From the NCBI GenBank assembly GCA_012032285.1, contig JAAURJ010000015.1, positions 1 to 55,915 of the forward strand: DNA of 55,915 nucleotides, read 5' to 3'. Positions 53,203-55,915 of this stretch are shown piece by piece (positions within the stretch are counted from its first letter, which is position 1; each line of letters opens with the position of its first letter). Source of the stretch: Sphingomonadales bacterium. GTDB lineage: Bacteria > Pseudomonadota > Alphaproteobacteria > Sphingomonadales > Sphingomonadaceae. The notes beneath the pieces are model-generated. The model searched no databases and was not told the DNA's origin. It saw nothing but the letters and a program-made list of their open reading frames with translations. The translations under genes were made by a program, and so were the position numbers.

Positions 53203-54374
53203 GATACCCTCTTTCTTTCCATTTTCGCGGTTTCAGCTTGTAGAAGCAGGGCAAATATTGCGCGGCGCGCCCGCCCGCCAATAGCCAGAGAATATCGGCC
53301 AATGGCGCGACGTTCGGTCCACAGACTGTCAATCATCGGATGCCCTTCGGCAGCGCAGCTATCGCACCATTGCACATCGCCGCGCAGCAACAGATCCAAA
53401 TTTTCAATCTGCAGCAATACGCCCGGTGAATAACGGGCATAATCCTCGTCAAAGGCGGTTTTGAAGGAAAAGCTTCCTGGCTGGCAGATAAAATTGACCA
53501 ACATGGCAATCGGTTTTTTGTCGAGCCGCAAGTCCAGCCTTTCGAGCTTTCCCTGCCGCGCCGCACCGGTTAACGCCTGCCGAAACAGGGACCGGGTTTC
53601 ATCGGCGCAGTCCATGGCGGAGCTTTTCTGCCCCTTCCACCCGCGCCGCTCCAGCGTCAGAAACTCATCAATCCACACCTCTAACCCTTCATCGTCCGCT
53701 GCCCTGTTAAAACTGAGCGTGCCAAGCTCGGCCAAACGGTTTTTCTGACGGCGCAGCTCCTTGCGTTTTTTTGTCCGCATAGCGTTTTCATAATAAAGCT
53801 GCGGGGATAGTTCGCTTTTCAGGAAAGCGCGCTCATGGCGGTGGACCAGTTCCATTCTGCGCCCCTGTGCGCTGCATATCTCGCCAAGGGCATTTTGCAA
53901 TGCGCCGCCAATTGTCAACCCGTTCAGATGCAGGAAAATATCCTGACCACCATGGCCATCTACATGATCCAGAAAAACGTTCCAAAACGCGGTTTCATAC
54001 CCCCTACGGACCAGCGGAACGCCCAGAAACGCATTGGGGTGCAACCAATTTTGAATATGCGGTAATGGCCAGCGGCCATATTGTGCCTCCCGCGCCAACG
54101 GCATAAGCCCCGCCAGCCGTCCTTGTCCCTCGCCCATTTCCCATAAGGTAAACAACCGGACATTCGTGCGAGCCGCAAAAGCACGCAGCGCAGGCAGCAA
54201 AAACCAATATTCGCAAAAAGCATTGGTTTCTGCCGCATTTGCGCTCAGATCGGCCCATGCGGTCAGGATATCTGCCTCATCAAGCGCGTCGATGTTAATC
54301 AGGCGCGGCGCAAGGGGTAAAGCGGCCTGCCCCGCCGCATCGCTTCCCCGCTGATAAACCTGTTGCCGCATCAT
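53199..54374 (-). CDS. GNAT/FemAB-like acyltransferase (BioF2/CelD type, Acetyltransf_6)
   Basis: About 391 residues with two tandem GNAT-like halves. The first (FCEYWFLLPALRAFAARTNVRLFTLWE) and the second (RLDLRLDKKPIAMLVNFICQPGSFSFKTAFDEDYARYSPGVLL), given as landmarks, match the PF13480-type fold used for CelD/BcsL and FemAB relatives. The basic stretch MRTKKRKELRRQKNRLAELG (about residues 201-220) precedes the second domain. It transfers an acyl or aminoacyl group to an unknown acceptor. Start among 54374 and 54371 (two ATGs); a GTG at 54389 is also possible. It is coupled to the cupin gene. Confidence 0.85.
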   Translation of the reverse strand: MMRQQVYQRGSDAAGQAALPLAPRLINIDALDEADILTAWADLSANAAETNAFCEYWFLLPALRAFAARTNVRLFTLWEMGEGQGRLAGLMPLAREAQYGRWPLPHIQNWLHPNAFLGVPLVRRGYETAFWNVFLDHVDGHGGQDIFLHLNGLTIGGALQNALGEICSAQGRRMELVHRHERAFLKSELSPQLYYENAMRTKKRKELRRQKNRLAELGTLSFNRAADDEGLEVWIDEFLTLERRGWKGQKSSAMDCADETRSLFRQALTGAARQGKLERLDLRLDKKPIAMLVNFICQPGSFSFKTAFDEDYARYSPGVLLQIENLDLLLRGDVQWCDSCAAEGHPMIDSLWTERRAIGRYSLAIGGRARRAIFALLLQAETAKMERKRVS

Positions 54375-54468
54375 TGCCCCCTGACGCACTCATACAATCT
54401 GTATCGTGCGGGATTATCAGCAATAAGCAAAAATATTGCTAACGCGCAGGGCGGGGATGATCCAAATA

Positions 54469-54499
54469 AAAACCCCGCCGGAAACGCTTCGGCGGGGTT
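54469..54499 (-). terminator. Intrinsic terminator of hppA
   Basis: CCCCGCCG (54473-54480) pairs with CGGCGGGG (54490-54497) with a 9-nt loop. On the minus strand the stem is followed by a T5 run. It lies 28 bp after the hppA stop. Confidence 0.88.
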
Positions 54500-54524
54500 A
54501 ATATTTACCTATTAAAAAGCGGGT

Positions 54525-55915
54525 TTAGCCGACCGTTCCTCCTGCAGCCAAGGCTGCGAGCAGGAGCAGCGCGACGATATTGGTGATTTTGATCATCGGA
54601 TTCACCGCAGGGCCAGCGGTATCCTTATAAGGATCTCCGACTGTGTCGCCTGTAACTGCGGCTTTATGAGCTTCGCTGCCCTTGCCGCCATGATTGCCAT
54701 CTTCAATATATTTTTTCGCATTATCCCATGCGCCGCCGCCTGCTGTCATCGACAAGGCGACAAATATGCCGGAAATGATAACACCGAGCAACAGAGCGCC
54801 AAGCGCGGCAAAACCGTTGGCCGGTCCCGCAACCCAATTGATTGCGAAATAAACCGCAATCGGGGCCAGCACGGGCAGCAATGACGGAATGATCATCTCC
54901 TTAATCGCCGCCTTGGTTACCAAATCCACGGTGCGGGCATAGTTGGGGCGCGATGTACCCGCCATAATGCCTTTATCCTTGGCAAACTGATCGCGGACAT
55001 CAACAACCACATCACCCGCTGCACGGCCCACGGCAGTCATGCCCATGGCTCCGAAGAGATAAGGCAGCAAAGCACCGAGCAAAAGCCCAACGATCACATA
55101 AGGGTTTTCCAGACTGAAATTCACCTCTAATGCAGGGAAAAATTCCTTCAAATCGGCGGTATAGGCGGAAAATAGCACCAATGCGGCAAGCCCGGCCGAA
55201 CCAATGGCATATCCCTTTGTCACTGCTTTTGTGGTATTGCCCACCGCGTCCAGCGCATCGGTTTTTTCCCGTACGCTTTCGTCCAGATCCGCCATTTCGG
55301 CAATGCCGCCCGCATTGTCGGTAACAGGGCCATAAGCATCAAGCGCCACCACCATTCCGGCCAGTGCCAGCATTGATGTCGCGGCAAAGGCAATACCCAT
55401 CAATCCTGCAAGCTGATAGGTGATAATGATACCGATAACGATCACCAATGTTGGCAAAGCGGTCGCCTCCAGGCTGATCGCAAGACCTTGGATCACATTG
55501 GTGCCGTGCCCTGTTTCCGATGATTTGGCGATCGAACGCACGGGGCGGTATGCGGTGCCGGTATAATATTCGGTGATCCATATGATCAGTCCGGTAATCG
55601 CCAGCCCCACCATCATCGACCAGAAAAGCGACATGGCGGTAAAGCTGCTGTCACCTACGCTATAGGCTGCATCCATGCTGCCCAGCGCATATTGGGTGGC
55701 GAAATAAATCGCCGGAATCGAGAGAAGTGCGGTGGTGATAAACCCCTTATACAAAGCCCCCATGATATTGTTCGACGCACCCAGACGGACCATATAGGTG
55801 CCGATAATTGATGTGATGATGCACACACCGCCGACAATCAGCGGTAAGCCCATAAGGGCGGTCAAGGCCGCATTATCAAGCCCCTGTAACCAGCAGCGCC
55901 GTCAACACCATGGTC
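54525..55915 (-). CDS. hppA: Membrane-bound pyrophosphatase HppA, C-terminal part, frameshift at the window edge
   Basis: Proton- or sodium-pumping inorganic pyrophosphatase, multi-helix inner-membrane enzyme. The visible ~460 residues include [53 protein letters not shown] and [23 protein letters not shown] regions (landmarks: [47 protein letters not shown]), the pyrophosphate site acids and Lys. [17 protein letters not shown] has Ala at the position that in K-independent types is Lys, suggesting a K+-dependent enzyme. The frame begins at 55865; upstream [10 protein letters not shown] is in another frame. Removing one C of 55881-55884 gives [14 protein letters not shown]. The 5' part is outside. 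Confidence 0.93.

Noticed and set aside
1-55915. CRISPR arrays, insertion sequences, prophage or integrase genes
   Set aside because: No regularly spaced repeats, transposase or integrase motifs, or att-like direct repeats beside the tRNA genes were seen.

Overview
The window looks like chromosomal DNA of a marine or freshwater alphaproteobacterium of the order Sphingomonadales (Sphingorhabdus/Sphingopyxis-like). The evidence is the moderate GC content, three large TonB-dependent receptors, a MucR-type regulator, the gene order infA-maf-RNase E/G-yacG-tRNA-Phe, and the order tsaB-rimI-mucR-fur-plsC-miaB-phoH-ybeY-corC. I see no plasmid, phage, IS element or CRISPR array. Assignment is by protein recognition only; no search was run.

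Layout. 1-558: 3' part of alanine dehydrogenase. 634-4696: a TonB receptor, interrupted by an in-frame amber codon, divergent from a TPR-sulfotransferase. 4699-8683: a minus-strand acyl-CoA operon (MaoC hydratase, acyl-CoA dehydrogenase, two class III CoA-transferases) of unknown substrate. 8684-17455: an alginate-use cluster: GntR regulator, PL6 lyase, PL17 oligoalginate lyase, hexuronate-type MFS carrier, DEH-reductase-like SDR and KDG kinase. Together these would turn alginate oligomers into KDPG for the Entner-Doudoroff pathway. 17513-25797: tRNA-Tyr, rlmB, a lipoprotein, an AlkA-like glycosylase, a secreted papain-like protein, an SDR, phhB, ccmAB, a NifU-domain protein, a RutE-like reductase, tsaB and rimI. 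25830-33288: mucR, fur, plsC, miaB, phoH, ybeY and corC, with a small restriction-modification island inserted between phoH and ybeY. 33585-42343: an alpha/beta hydrolase, MOSC protein, glycosyltransferase, membrane protein, rarA, quinone oxidoreductase, TM-helix-repeat channel, RNase H-like protein and tRNA-Thr. 42351-47153: a VWA-domain protein divergent from a TonB receptor. 47354-49487: tRNA-Phe, yacG, RNase E/G, maf, infA. 49685-54374: a TonB receptor with a long Gly/Arg-rich loop, convergent with a GNAT + cupin-like gene pair. 54525-55915: membrane pyrophosphatase (partial).

A pattern crosses the whole window. At least eleven reading frames (ald, the PL17 lyase, alkA, ccmB, miaB, the phoH 5' end, corC, the alpha/beta hydrolase, the quinone oxidoreductase, the VWA protein and hppA) are broken by single-base length changes, nearly all in mono-nucleotide runs. 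Several of these genes are normally essential or highly conserved, so I read most breaks as consensus sequencing errors and give the coordinates of the restored genes. The amber codon in the first TonB receptor is a substitution and may be real.
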